DNA of 21,318 bases from Angelakisella sp. (GCA_022795575.1 JAAWGY010000011.1:1-21318), one strand, 5' to 3'; counted from the stretch's first letter, positions 1 through 7,581 are shown. Notes: generated by a model from the sequence alone, not told the origin. Made by a program: numbers and translations.

Positions 1-329
1 ACGCAGGAAGCCTTGATGGCTTTCAAGTTTTTGGGACAAAGGCAGCTGGGAAAGCTGCCGTCCAGATGGGTGTCGACAATTTTGATGGTTGCTATAAAAA
101 CAAGTATAGCAGGAAAATGTCCCCAAAATGTTACAACGGGCCATCCTTTCCCCCCGGGAAAAATCTTTCTCGAGCCCTTTGGCCGCGGTATAATATCCAC
201 ATAGAAGCTATTTTATCAGGGCGGGTTCCCCCATAAAAGGCATTTCGTGACTCTTTTCAGACATTTTGTTACAACAGGATTGCCCGCCTGCTTTTTCCCT
301 GCTAATCTGATAGGAACAAGGTGGTAACT
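1..329. other. Intergenic region upstream of the LytTR/GHKL operon
   Basis: I see no credible gene here. The short ORFs in this stretch lack ribosome-binding sites and resemble nothing I know. The region holds a sigma-A-like -10 box (TATAAT, 189-194) and a 12-bp near-repeat, TGTTACAACGGG at 129-140 and TGTTACAACAGG at 267-278. The leader can also fold: CAGGGCGGG at 217-225 can pair with CCCGCCTG at 285-292. All of this is most simply the control region of the response-regulator gene that starts at 330. Confidence 0.6.
166..194 (+). promoter_or_regulatory. Possible promoter of the LytTR/GHKL operon (good -10, weak -35)
   Basis: A perfect TATAAT lies at 189-194, with only a poor -35 match (TTTCTC, 166-171) at 17-bp spacing. 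A weak -35 would suit an activator-dependent promoter. The predicted leader before the start at 330 would be about 130 nt. Confidence 0.4.
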
Positions 330-1043
330 ATGATCAAATTTGCAATCTGCGACGACGAACCTGCCATGGTTCGGCAACTTGCCGGTTATCTTGCCCGCTA
401 TCTGGAAGAGCATGAAGTCACGGCTTACTCGGTCAGCAGCTTTTCCAACGGCCGCGCCCTGTTGGAGGCGGCTGACGGTTTTGATGTGATTTTCCTGGAC
501 ATCCAAATGGAAGAACCGGACGGGATGGAGACTGCCAGGCTACTGCGCAGGCAGGGGGACCACAGCCTGTTGATTTTTGTGACGGTTTTAATGGAGCTTG
601 TCTTTGATGCTTTCCAGGTGGAGGCATACGATTATCTCACCAAGCCCCTGGATACTGTCCGCTTTGCCAGAACCATGGACCGGGTGCTCCGGACGCTGGA
701 GCAAAGAGCCACAGCTTCCATTGTGATCCGGCAGGGGAGCGGCTGCGAGGTGGTTCCCCTTTCCGATGTGGTATATTGCGAGGTGCTGGGCCGGAAGGTC
801 TATCTCCACAAGGCGGACGGGACAGTCACCGGCTACTATGACCGGCTGGAACAGCTGGAGCGCCGGGTGGACAGGCGCTTTTTCCGATGTCATCGGAGTT
901 ATCTGGTCAATCTGGACTATGTGCGCGGATGCCAGACCGGGCAGGTGCTCCTCTCCCAGGGAGAACGCATCCCCGTTTCCCGGCTGCGGGAGCGGGACCT
1001 GACCGGGGCCCTTCTGCTCCATATGAAGAAGCGGGATTCCTGA
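330..1043 (+). CDS. LytTR-family response regulator (AgrA/VirR type)
   Basis: This is a 237-residue cytoplasmic transcription regulator with the usual length and layout of LytTR response regulators. The receiver domain (about 2-120) has the acidic pair D8/D9, phospho-acceptor D57 in VIFLDIQM and conserved K105 in YLTKPL. The C-terminal LytTR DNA-binding domain (about 135-232) includes the typical FFRCHRSYLVNL stretch. I chose the ATG at 330 because an AAGGTGG Shine-Dalgarno lies 5 nt upstream; an in-frame GTG at 321 would sit inside that site. The partner histidine kinase follows after 32 nt on the same strand, so the pair forms an operon. No agrB/agrD peptide-signal genes are next to it in the window, so the signal is unknown. 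Confidence 0.93.
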   Translation: MIKFAICDDEPAMVRQLAGYLARYLEEHEVTAYSVSSFSNGRALLEAADGFDVIFLDIQMEEPDGMETARLLRRQGDHSLLIFVTVLMELVFDAFQVEAYDYLTKPLDTVRFARTMDRVLRTLEQRATASIVIRQGSGCEVVPLSDVVYCEVLGRKVYLHKADGTVTGYYDRLEQLERRVDRRFFRCHRSYLVNLDYVRGCQTGQVLLSQGERIPVSRLRERDLTGALLLHMKKRDS

Positions 1044-1075
1044 CAAGGAATTCCGGCCAGTGAGGAGGCTTTTCT

Positions 1076-2344
1076 ATGGATCTTTTCAGCGCGTCTCTGG
1101 ACGGGCTTAACTTGGCTGGGCAGGTCGTGATGCACATTCTTTTTACCGGCCATCTCACCGGGAAAAAGTCGAAAATATGGCATTTCGTTCTTTATTTTTT
1201 CCAGCTCTGCGTCATCTGGTTTGTGTCCAACCGGTTTTCCCTCAGCGGGACTCCCTCCGTTATCGCCTGCGTTCTGGCCCTGTACGCCACAAGCCGCTTT
1301 GGGATGGGGAACCAGCGGCTTGCCTCCTGGCTCTGCGCCGTGCTGGCTTTCTATATTTCGCAGCTTTCCTTCGGGATTGTTAATTCGGTGGAGGCGGCGT
1401 TCTTCCCCCGCTTTATCGGCAGCCCACTGTTATATCTGCTGCTTTTTGCGGCCCAGGTGCTTTTCTTCGCCCTGTGTATCTGCTGCTACCGCGCGGTTTT
1501 GGGGCTTCTGGCCCGGACCGAGGACAGCTGGACACCCTACCTCGGGCTACTGTTGTTCCCTGTCCTGTTTTTCTTTGCCGCCGAGCTGTATATCCTCCAG
1601 ATGGATTACAGCTTTTTCCTTCCCATTATCTCTTTGGAGGAGGTGGGCAAGCACAGCACCCTGCTGCTGTTGCAGGTGAGCGGGCTGGCGGCGCTGTTCT
1701 GCACCCTGTACGCCTACCGGCAGCTCTGCCAGGGCTTTGCGGCCCAGGCGGAGCTGCAATCCCTGGTCCAGGCGGCCCAGGCACAGAAGGTCTACATCGC
1801 CGAGGCCCAGGCGCGCTACGAGCAGACCAGAACTTTCCGCCACGACATCAAAAACCATCTTTCCGTATTAGATGGCCTGCTCAGAGGCGGAAGGCTGGAG
1901 GAGGGCAGGGAGTACCTGAAGAAGCTGGAGACTGCCTCCGAGGCCCTTTCCTTCCCCTATCAGACCGGCAACCCGGTGGTGGATATTCTGCTGGGGGAGA
2001 AGCTGGGACTGGCAAAGGAGATCCCGGCAGAGGTTTCCCTGGTCCTGCCAACGCCCTGCGGGATTGACGATTTTGACCTGTGCGTGCTCTTTGCCAATGC
2101 CCTGGATAACGCCATCACCGCCTGCCATTCCTGTAGCGGGGAAAAGGCCCTCCACATCGGCGGGAAGCAGCAAGGCGATTTTTATATGCTGACCTTTGAA
2201 AACACCTGCCCGGAGGGCCCGCTGCCCCCGGCCGGGACCGGCCTTTCCAACATCAGGACGGTGGCGGAAAAGTACCACGGGGCGGTGCAGACCGAAAAAA
2301 CCGGCGGAAAATTCTCTTTGAATATCCTTCTGAACATTTCATAG
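1076..2344 (+). CDS. GHKL-domain sensor histidine kinase (AgrC/VirS-like)
   Basis: This 422-residue membrane kinase is the likely phospho-donor of the upstream LytTR regulator. The N-terminal half (about 10-215) has roughly six hydrophobic segments with short loops, as in AgrC-type sensors. A helical linker follows, then the H-box FRHDIKNHLSVLDGLL with phospho-accepting H256. The ATP-binding part carries the N-box NALDNAITAC (341-350) and the G-box GTGLSNI (387-393). Asp after the phospho-His and the compact GHKL ATPase are typical of the HPK10 group. Translation starts at ATG 1076, preceded by GAGGAGG. It follows the regulator by 32 nt. The ligand cannot be told from sequence. Confidence 0.93.
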   Translation: MDLFSASLDGLNLAGQVVMHILFTGHLTGKKSKIWHFVLYFFQLCVIWFVSNRFSLSGTPSVIACVLALYATSRFGMGNQRLASWLCAVLAFYISQLSFGIVNSVEAAFFPRFIGSPLLYLLLFAAQVLFFALCICCYRAVLGLLARTEDSWTPYLGLLLFPVLFFFAAELYILQMDYSFFLPIISLEEVGKHSTLLLLQVSGLAALFCTLYAYRQLCQGFAAQAELQSLVQAAQAQKVYIAEAQARYEQTRTFRHDIKNHLSVLDGLLRGGRLEEGREYLKKLETASEALSFPYQTGNPVVDILLGEKLGLAKEIPAEVSLVLPTPCGIDDFDLCVLFANALDNAITACHSCSGEKALHIGGKQQGDFYMLTFENTCPEGPLPPAGTGLSNIRTVAEKYHGAVQTEKTGGKFSLNILLNIS

Positions 2345-2373
2345 CATCCAGAACACAGTTCGATACAAAAGCC

Positions 2374-2403
2374 TTGCGGTACAGGGGATGTGCTTGATAA
2401 AAT
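2374..2403 (+). promoter_or_regulatory. Putative promoter of the charged coiled-coil protein gene
   Basis: TTGCGG (2374-2379) and TAAAAT (2398-2403) are separated by 18 bp and lie about 38 nt before the chosen start at 2442. The elements match the sigma-A consensus at 4 and 5 of 6 positions. The gene therefore probably has its own transcript as well as possible read-through from the kinase gene. Confidence 0.45.
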
Positions 2404-2441
2404 GAATGCAATACCACAAGTACAGCAAGGGGGAATGGCTT

Positions 2442-2981
2442 ATGACACCTGTTTCCAGCATAAACGCCAGAGCGATGCAAGCTCTGGCAGAGCCTGAAAA
2501 ATCACTTAGCGCTCAGAAGGTCCAGGAATCCCAGGAGGAAGCACAGAGCCGTCCTATCAGGGCAGGGAAGGATGAATACATCCCGGAAGAAAAATCGGAA
2601 CCGTTTGGCCGTTACTGGATGGGCAAAGACGAGGATGGCCAGCCCAAGGTTTTCTTTGACGACCCGGAGAAAGCAGCGGGGGTTCCCGGTGGCTTGGAGG
2701 ATGCTCCCGATCCGGAGAAAGCCGATCCGGAGAAAAAAGCGGACGGTTCCGAGAAGGCCGACGAAAAAGGCGAACGCTGCATTTGCAGCACCGATCAGGT
2801 TGATCGTGAAATCGAAAAACTGAAAGAGAAGAAGGAAGATCTGGAAAAGAAACTGAACACCGAAACCGATGATAAGAAGGTAGATAATCTCCAGCGGCAG
2901 CTGGAGCAGGTGGAGCGGGAGCTGATGGAAAAGGATAACGATTCCTACCGCAAGCAGCACGCCACCTTTACCCGGCTGTGA
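2442..2981 (+). CDS. Highly charged coiled-coil protein of unknown function
   Basis: This is a 179-residue, very hydrophilic protein with no signal peptide and no membrane segment, so it is probably cytoplasmic. I recall similar hypothetical proteins in clostridia but know no function. Residues about 1-60 look disordered. Residues about 65-110 are rich in Asp, Pro, Glu and Lys and contain short repeats around DPEKA. A CICST motif with two cysteines follows, and then a strong heptad-like helix (about 118-165) built from E/K/L, ending near KDNDSYRKQH. I chose ATG 2442 because AAGGGGGA lies 8-9 nt upstream; the in-frame ATG at 2406 has no ribosome-binding site and lies at the predicted transcription start. 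The neighbouring two-component operon gives no clear functional link. Confidence 0.75.
   Translation: MTPVSSINARAMQALAEPEKSLSAQKVQESQEEAQSRPIRAGKDEYIPEEKSEPFGRYWMGKDEDGQPKVFFDDPEKAAGVPGGLEDAPDPEKADPEKKADGSEKADEKGERCICSTDQVDREIEKLKEKKEDLEKKLNTETDDKKVDNLQRQLEQVERELMEKDNDSYRKQHATFTRL
2661..2738 (+). repeat. Short in-gene repeats encoding DPEK units
   Basis: GATCCGGAGAAAGCC (2709-2723) is followed directly by GATCCGGAGAAAAAA (2724-2738). A related copy, GACCCGGAGAAAGCA, lies at 2661-2675. They encode DPEKA, DPEKK and DPEKA. The repeats keep the reading frame and could change in number by slippage, altering the length of the acidic/basic linker. Confidence 0.7.
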
Positions 2982-3017
2982 AGGGGCCTTTCTTGCAGCT
3001 TAGCCAATAAAAAACAG

Positions 3018-3055
3018 GAGAACGGTGGTTTTGAGAAATCAATACCGCCGTTCTC
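3018..3055. terminator. Hairpin terminator, possibly bidirectional
   Basis: An 11-bp stem (GAGAACGGTGG, 3018-3028, with CCGCCGTTCTC, 3045-3055, one wobble pair) lies 37 nt after the stop of the coiled-coil gene. On the + strand it is followed by a mixed TCTGT run. Read on the - strand it is followed by six T residues. It could stop transcription from both sides. Confidence 0.65.
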
Positions 3056-3157
3056 TCTGTCCCGTAGGGAAATTTTAAGAAACTCCATAGAAAAAACAAT
3101 GGAAAACCAAAGAAAATTTTGCTATCATAAAAGATATCAGCAGCATTTGGAGGAAAG

Positions 3158-3553
3158 ATGAAACAGAGGAAATGGTTTCGCGTGCTATCCATTTATTCCA
3201 TTATTTATACTGCAATCACGCTGCTGAACAGCGTGTTGTATCTTTGTGGCGGCATTTATGAGGACCCCAGCGGCAACTGGCACGAGCTGGACAGGGCCAT
3301 CATCCTTCTGATTGGCGCCATGGCATTTGTGCTGTGTACCAGTCTGCCCATTAAGCCGCCCCTTTTACGGTATGTGGTCGCATATATTCCATCCCAGCTG
3401 CTGGCCTTCGCCTATGTTTGGTTCACCGGACTGCGGGAGCCCTTGGCGAAAACAGCGTATCGGGATATTGGGGTAAACTTTACGGGGCTATTTCTTCTGC
3501 TGTGTGCGAGGAATATGATTGTTTGTGCTTTCAGGAAAAAAGGGGACAAATGA
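3158..3553 (+). CDS. Small four-helix integral membrane protein, unknown function
   Basis: This is a 131-residue membrane protein with hydrophobic segments at about 8-30, 46-62, 68-88 and 103-122 and a basic C-terminus (FRKKGDK), which suggests a cytoplasmic tail. The size and pattern recall small uncharacterised clostridial membrane proteins of the DUF6608 type. That assignment is from memory and unconfirmed. The start ATG at 3158 has an excellent GGAGGAAAG site directly upstream. It is preceded by a terminator and ends 30 nt before the convergent permease gene, so it is probably transcribed alone. I see no catalytic motif and cannot assign a role. Confidence 0.75.
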   Translation: MKQRKWFRVLSIYSIIYTAITLLNSVLYLCGGIYEDPSGNWHELDRAIILLIGAMAFVLCTSLPIKPPLLRYVVAYIPSQLLAFAYVWFTGLREPLAKTAYRDIGVNFTGLFLLLCARNMIVCAFRKKGDK

Positions 3554-3583
3554 GCGGTCATATTTTAGAGCCTGTTCAGCAGC

Positions 3584-4849
3584 TCAAAGCCAAATCAGGG
3601 GAATCACCACAAAGGCGATGATGACATTGGGGATAAGGGCGGTGCAGAGGCCCCACTTGAAGACCTCCTTGGGGGTGTACCTGCCGCCTTCCATGGCGAA
3701 GGCCATGATGGGGGTGGCAATGGGGGTGAGCATGGCGATCAGGGAGCCGCCCAGGGCCGCCATGACAAAAGCGTAGGGCTCCACCCCCAGGTTTGCCGCC
3801 AGGGCGATGCCGATGGGGGCCATGATGCTGGCCGCCGCGTTGTTGGACATAAACTGGGTGATAAGGCCAGTGACCAGGTAGACGATGCCCACCAGAAGGA
3901 CGGGGGAGGCGTTGTTTCCCACCAGCGTCATGATGCCGTCGGCGATCACCGCCCCCAGTCCGCTGGCCTCCACCCCCTTGGCCACGGCGGTCATACCGCC
4001 GATCATAAAGATGGTGTTCCAGCTGATGCTACGGAACATCTGCTTTTGGTTGAGACACCCGGTGAGGACGCTGGCCACGGCGCCGATGGCGGCGCAGAGG
4101 TACATGGGCAGGATATCGGCGTTGATGACCATGCCGATGATGGTCATCACCAAAATAACCGCGGAAACGGTCATCCTGCCGGTAAATTTGGTGGGGATGT
4201 TCTTGGCCTTCTCCGCCTCGGCGGCGTCGGGGAGGACCATGGTTTTCGGCAGCAGCTTATCCCCGAAGAAGTAGATGACCAGGGTGCTGGCCAGGGCCAT
4301 GGGGAAGCCGATCCAGGCGGGCTCGAAGAAACTCCAGCCCCGGAAGCCGGCCTCCTGGAGGATGGCGCTGGTGGCGCCGCACATCCCGCTGCCCGCCACC
4401 GTCATCAGGCTGCCAAAGCCGATGCCGGCAAACATGGGGAACATGATCCGGGACATGGAGACCTGGGAGGCGATGCAGATACTGCAAAGGATGGGGTACA
4501 GGATCATCATGGAGGCGGAGCCGCTGGCCACCGAGGACATGAACCAGCCGGAAAGGACCGCTGCCAGCCGCAGGTTCTTTTCCCCCTTGCCGGTCATCCC
4601 CACCAGCTTGTTGCCCAGCCAGCCGGCGAAGCCTGTTTCCATCATGCCGCCGCCGATGATCATCATGCCGATCATCAGCACGCAGGTTGTGGAGCTGTAG
4701 TAGTTAAAGACACTTTTGGCCGGCAGGATGCCGAAGGCGGCCATGGCGATGGTGCCCACCAGGGCGGTGGCGGTGGTGGGGATCTTGGGGCTGAAGAACA
4801 TGATCACGGTGGCGATCAGGATAATCGTTGCGATAACGGTAGGCGTCAT
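3584..4849 (-). CDS. SLC13/DASS-like (ion transporter superfamily) permease
   Basis: This 421-residue polytopic membrane protein has about 11-12 hydrophobic helices in two similar halves, as expected for the divalent anion/Na+ symporter and related ion transporter families that move di- and tricarboxylates, sulfate or similar anions. The second half has the helix-breaking SNNAAA motif (335-340) followed by a hydrophobic helix. The equivalent position in the first half reads SSVASGSAS (105-113), a diverged form of the usual SNT hairpin. The start ATG has GAGGAGG upstream. It lies 32 nt downstream of the MBL-fold hydrolase gene on the same strand, so the two are probably co-transcribed. The permease may import the hydrolase's substrate or product. 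The substrate cannot be told from sequence. Confidence 0.85.
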   Translation of the reverse strand: MTPTVIATIILIATVIMFFSPKIPTTATALVGTIAMAAFGILPAKSVFNYYSSTTCVLMIGMMIIGGGMMETGFAGWLGNKLVGMTGKGEKNLRLAAVLSGWFMSSVASGSASMMILYPILCSICIASQVSMSRIMFPMFAGIGFGSLMTVAGSGMCGATSAILQEAGFRGWSFFEPAWIGFPMALASTLVIYFFGDKLLPKTMVLPDAAEAEKAKNIPTKFTGRMTVSAVILVMTIIGMVINADILPMYLCAAIGAVASVLTGCLNQKQMFRSISWNTIFMIGGMTAVAKGVEASGLGAVIADGIMTLVGNNASPVLLVGIVYLVTGLITQFMSNNAAASIMAPIGIALAANLGVEPYAFVMAALGGSLIAMLTPIATPIMAFAMEGGRYTPKEVFKWGLCTALIPNVIIAFVVIPLIWL

Positions 4850-4881
4850 TTTGTTTCCTCCTCAAACCTTTCCGGATGGGT

Positions 4882-5748
4882 TCAGTTGCCCATCTCCATA
4901 AACTGCCGGAAGCTGTCGGTCATGGTGTCGCAGAAGGACTGCCACTCGGCGGGATCGATGAAGGGATTCCTTTCCGGGTGGGCCAACATCTCCTCCCGCT
5001 TTTTCAGCGTCTCGTTCTGGTGGGGATGGTTGCCCAGGACGATGTCCACCTTCTCGTTGCGCACCCGCTGGAAGGACTCTAAAAACTGCTCCCGGGCGGA
5101 AAGGGGCCGCCCGTTCTTTATCAGAGCCTTTTTGTAAAGGGTGTTAAAGCCCGCCCCGCCAAAGTATCCCACTTGATAGGTAGTCTCCCCCTCCCGGACC
5201 TGGAAGAAGAAGCTCATCACCCCCTCGGAGTGGCCGGGGGTGAGGACGCAGCGGACGCTGGTGTTCCCCAGGGTAAAGACCTCCCCGTCCTCCAGCAGGA
5301 TATCCGGGGTGAAGATGGGGGAATAGCGGTTGGGGCTGGCCTCCATGTACACCTGCTCCGGGTGGTCCCGCATCACCGCGCCCCCCGCCCGGCTGATTGC
5401 CAGCCTGGTCCCGAACAGCTCCCGGAACTCGCAGGCGTTGCCGATGTGGTCAAAGTGTTCGTGGGAGTGGATGATGACCTTGACGTCCTTGGGCTGGAAG
5501 CCCAGCTCCCAAATGGCCTGGAACATCAGGTGGGCGGTGCCGGGAAAGCCGCTGTCAAAGACCAGCAATCCGTCCCCGGTATCCACCAGATGGGAGCAGA
5601 CCTTTTGGTCCCCGATGTAGTAGAGGTTGCCGGCGATGCGGAAGGGGGGCTGGTAGTACTTGGCAGGTGTCGCGTAAAAATCCAGGTTTTTGGTCTGCTG
5701 GATGGCCTCCAGCTCCTCGTAGCTTTTGCGGTAGCGTTCCAAATTCAT
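4882..5748 (-). CDS. Metallo-beta-lactamase-fold hydrolase
   Basis: This is a 288-residue, probably cytoplasmic enzyme of the MBL superfamily. The di-zinc motif HxHxDH is complete (H96, H98, D100, H101 in HSHEHFDH). H173 in LTPGHSEG and H241/H243 in GNHPHQNE supply later ligands. The N-terminal part (PPFRIAGNLYYIGDQKVCSH and then VFDSGFP) recalls the subclass B3-like lineage, but there is no signal peptide, so a beta-lactamase role is unlikely. Lactonase or thioesterase activity is possible. I chose ATG 5748 because GGAGG lies 8 nt upstream. The open frame runs much further 5' (to about 6300) but that part overlaps the LysR gene. It is probably regulated by that upstream LysR protein and co-transcribed with the permease. 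Confidence 0.9.
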   Translation of the reverse strand: MNLERYRKSYEELEAIQQTKNLDFYATPAKYYQPPFRIAGNLYYIGDQKVCSHLVDTGDGLLVFDSGFPGTAHLMFQAIWELGFQPKDVKVIIHSHEHFDHIGNACEFRELFGTRLAISRAGGAVMRDHPEQVYMEASPNRYSPIFTPDILLEDGEVFTLGNTSVRCVLTPGHSEGVMSFFFQVREGETTYQVGYFGGAGFNTLYKKALIKNGRPLSAREQFLESFQRVRNEKVDIVLGNHPHQNETLKKREEMLAHPERNPFIDPAEWQSFCDTMTDSFRQFMEMGN

Positions 5749-5854
5749 CTTTCTGCCTCCTCGGTTGTCCGCCCTGTCTGCTGGCCAAACAGCTGTACGG
5801 CTCCACCAAAATCCTTGCTCCTCGAGAATATTTTTGGTGTGTTTTCTTGCATTC

Positions 5855-5883
5855 AGGATATCACAGGGAAAATCATGAATCAA
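5855..5883 (-). promoter_or_regulatory. Putative promoter of the MBL-hydrolase/permease operon
   Basis: On the - strand, TTGATT (5878-5883) and TATCCT (5855-5860) are 17 bp apart and lie between the LysR terminator and the MBL start. The -35 TTG is part of CAAATACATA (5881-5890, + strand), which resembles the element at the two central operon promoters. The leader would be about 100 nt long. Confidence 0.4.
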
Positions 5884-5922
5884 ATACATAGTTTTCATAA
5901 AATCATAGTAAAAAGCAATAAT

Positions 5923-5954
5923 GACAGCCATCTTTCCTAAAAAAGATGGCTGTC
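5923..5954 (-). terminator. Terminator of the LysR gene
   Basis: A perfect 13-bp stem (GACAGCCATCTTT at 5923-5935 and its complement at 5942-5954) with a 6-nt loop lies 29 nt after the LysR stop codon. No strong T-run follows the - strand stem itself, although the loop side is T-rich. It separates LysR from the MBL operon. Confidence 0.7.
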
Positions 5955-5983
5955 CTTTGGCAAAATTCAACAAGATATGAGCT

Positions 5984-6892
5984 TTAGCGGTAGGATTCCC
6001 GTAGGAGCTGAAGAAACGCCTGCTGGGCCTCGTTGCGGTAAAAGCCCCTGCGGGTGATGGCCGCCACCTGCTGGCGGGGGATATCCGCCCGCCCCAGGGA
6101 GAGGAAGGCCACCCCGTCATCGGGGGCCAAGGGCACCGAGATAAAAACGGCAACCCCCATTCCGGCCCGTACCGCCGCGATGACGAATTGGACCCCGGCG
6201 ATTTCGGCCACCACCCGGGGCTGCACCCCCGCCGCCTGAAAATACGCCTGGGCCAGGTGGTAGGAGCGGGAGCCCGCCGAGGGGAGGACCACAGGCTCAT
6301 CCCGCCACTGCTCCGGGCGGATCACCGGAAAGCGAAACCCCTCCTGCCGCTGGGCGCCGGCCAGCAGGGGGCTGTTTTGGGGGACCGCCAGCACCAGCTC
6401 CTCCTCCCCGATGTATTCATGGCACAGGGTGGGCTGTTCTTCATCGCAGCTGGAAAGAACGATGTCCAGCTCGTTGTTGAAGATCATCTTCAGCAGCAGC
6501 TCGGTATGCCCCATGGAAAGGAGGACCCGGACACCGGGATAAAGCCGGGCAAACCGGGGCAGGATGGAGGAGACCAGATACCCCGCCCGGCCCGCCGTTG
6601 TCCCGACGCGGACGCTCCCCCGGCGCATGGACACCAGGTCGTCCAGCTCCTGGTCCAGCTGGGTGTTAAGGTGCAGGATGCTTTTGGCCTTTTCCACATA
6701 GATCTCCCCCGCCGGGGTGGGGATGAACCGCTTCCCCGCCCGGTGGAAAAGGGGTGTCCCCACCTCCTGCTCCACCCGCTGGAGGAACTTGGTCAGGGTG
6801 GGCTGGCTGAGGTAGAGGGCCTCTGCCGCCTTGGTGATGCTGCTGTACCGGGCGATTTCGGCGATGTACTGGAAATCACGGACGTTGGCCAA
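5984..6892 (-). CDS. LysR-family transcription regulator (1)
   Basis: This 302-residue regulator has normal family length. The winged helix-turn-helix (about 3-62) contains SSITKAAEALYLSQPTLTK and the conserved GTPLFHR turn. A linker helix leads to the LysR substrate-binding domain (about 90-300) with DIVLSS near 136-141 and a typical GMGVAVFISV stretch near 260. It lies upstream of, and on the same strand as, the MBL hydrolase and permease, but is separated from them by a strong hairpin and 235 nt containing a promoter. It is the best candidate to control that operon. Its own promoter is visible upstream. The inducer is unknown. Confidence 0.92.
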   Translation of the reverse strand: MANVRDFQYIAEIARYSSITKAAEALYLSQPTLTKFLQRVEQEVGTPLFHRAGKRFIPTPAGEIYVEKAKSILHLNTQLDQELDDLVSMRRGSVRVGTTAGRAGYLVSSILPRFARLYPGVRVLLSMGHTELLLKMIFNNELDIVLSSCDEEQPTLCHEYIGEEELVLAVPQNSPLLAGAQRQEGFRFPVIRPEQWRDEPVVLPSAGSRSYHLAQAYFQAAGVQPRVVAEIAGVQFVIAAVRAGMGVAVFISVPLAPDDGVAFLSLGRADIPRQQVAAITRRGFYRNEAQQAFLQLLRESYR

Positions 6893-6956
6893 TTTCTCCG
6901 CCCTCCCTCTCTCTGTGGTCCGGGCCGCCCCGGTGGAGCGGTCCCGCTGCCTGTTT

Positions 6957-6986
6957 ATTATACCAGAGGGGCGGCGGAGGCGTCAA
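6957..6986 (-). promoter_or_regulatory. Promoter of LysR gene 1
   Basis: On the - strand, TTGACG (6981-6986) and a perfect TATAAT (6957-6962) are separated by 18 bp. The predicted leader is about 55 nt. Confidence 0.65.
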
Positions 6987-7018
6987 TTTTCCGGTCCTTG
7001 CTGCAAACGGAGTGATAA

Positions 7019-7065
7019 CAGGCAGGGCGGTGGGACAGTCAATGTCTGCCCCGCCGCCCTGCCTG
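7019..7065. terminator. Long hairpin downstream of the 145-residue membrane protein gene
   Basis: CAGGCAGGGCGG (7019-7030) pairs perfectly with CCGCCCTGCCTG (7054-7065) around a 23-nt loop. It lies 16 nt after the stop of the gene at 7082-7519 and just upstream of LysR promoter 1, so it is well placed to end that transcript. The T-run is poor on either strand. Confidence 0.5.
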
Positions 7066-7081
7066 GAGCCTTTCGTTTGCC

Positions 7082-7519
7082 CTACGATAACAGGTTTGTC
7101 ATTCCATAGGCTATCCATGGGCTTGCATAGATTGTGATGTAAATTAACGTAATCCAAGGCTGGTAATCAACACAAAACTCCCGAAAGGTTAAAGACCAGG
7201 GATGCTTTATTAGAACCCATCCAATGAGATCAAATACAACTGTTATCGTCCCCCAAATAAGGGAGGTGGCGATTACATTTGATAGCGTGATTGCCCCCGA
7301 TCCGTGAAAATACAGGTAGGCAAATATCGGGAAAATAATTATATTGTACAACGGATGCCAGGGCTTTGTTTTTTCGTATCCTTCTCCCATGCCCGGGCCA
7401 TCCTTCATGGACTTCATGTGTAATACTGCAATATTAAAAATGGTATGCAGTACGCCGATACCGGTAACAATAAAATATGCCGCCCAATACCATAACATCG
7501 AAAGGCCAAGATTCTCCAT
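7082..7519 (-). CDS. Four-helix membrane protein, unknown function
   Basis: This is a 145-residue protein with hydrophobic segments at about 8-33, 57-72, 78-105 and 119-143, rich in Trp, Tyr and His (for example KPWHPLYN and VDYQPW). I recognise no family. It has its own promoter and a hairpin at its 3' end, so it appears to be a single-gene transcript. The ribosome-binding site is weak (GGGAAAG upstream of ATG 7519). The gene is clearly AT-richer by eye than its neighbours on both sides, which may mean it arrived by transfer. No catalytic residues can be proposed. Confidence 0.7.
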   Translation of the reverse strand: MENLGLSMLWYWAAYFIVTGIGVLHTIFNIAVLHMKSMKDGPGMGEGYEKTKPWHPLYNIIIFPIFAYLYFHGSGAITLSNVIATSLIWGTITVVFDLIGWVLIKHPWSLTFREFCVDYQPWITLIYITIYASPWIAYGMTNLLS

Positions 7520-7581
7520 TAGATTTCTTTCCCATCTTTTCCCCGTAAATCGGGGGCTGTCGGTCTGTCTGTACCGGGGAA

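Noticed and set aside
4046..5137. Long + strand ORF of 363 codons opposite the permease and MBL genes
   Set aside because: It is antisense to two clear genes, is rich in Gly/His/Asp/Ala (for example GHGADGGAEVHGQD) and has no family features. It is a GC-bias shadow.
4882..6300. 472-codon - strand frame suggesting a longer MBL protein
   Set aside because: The upstream part overlaps LysR in another frame and reads as Arg/Pro-rich nonsense. The ATG at 5748 has a good ribosome-binding site and matches normal family length.
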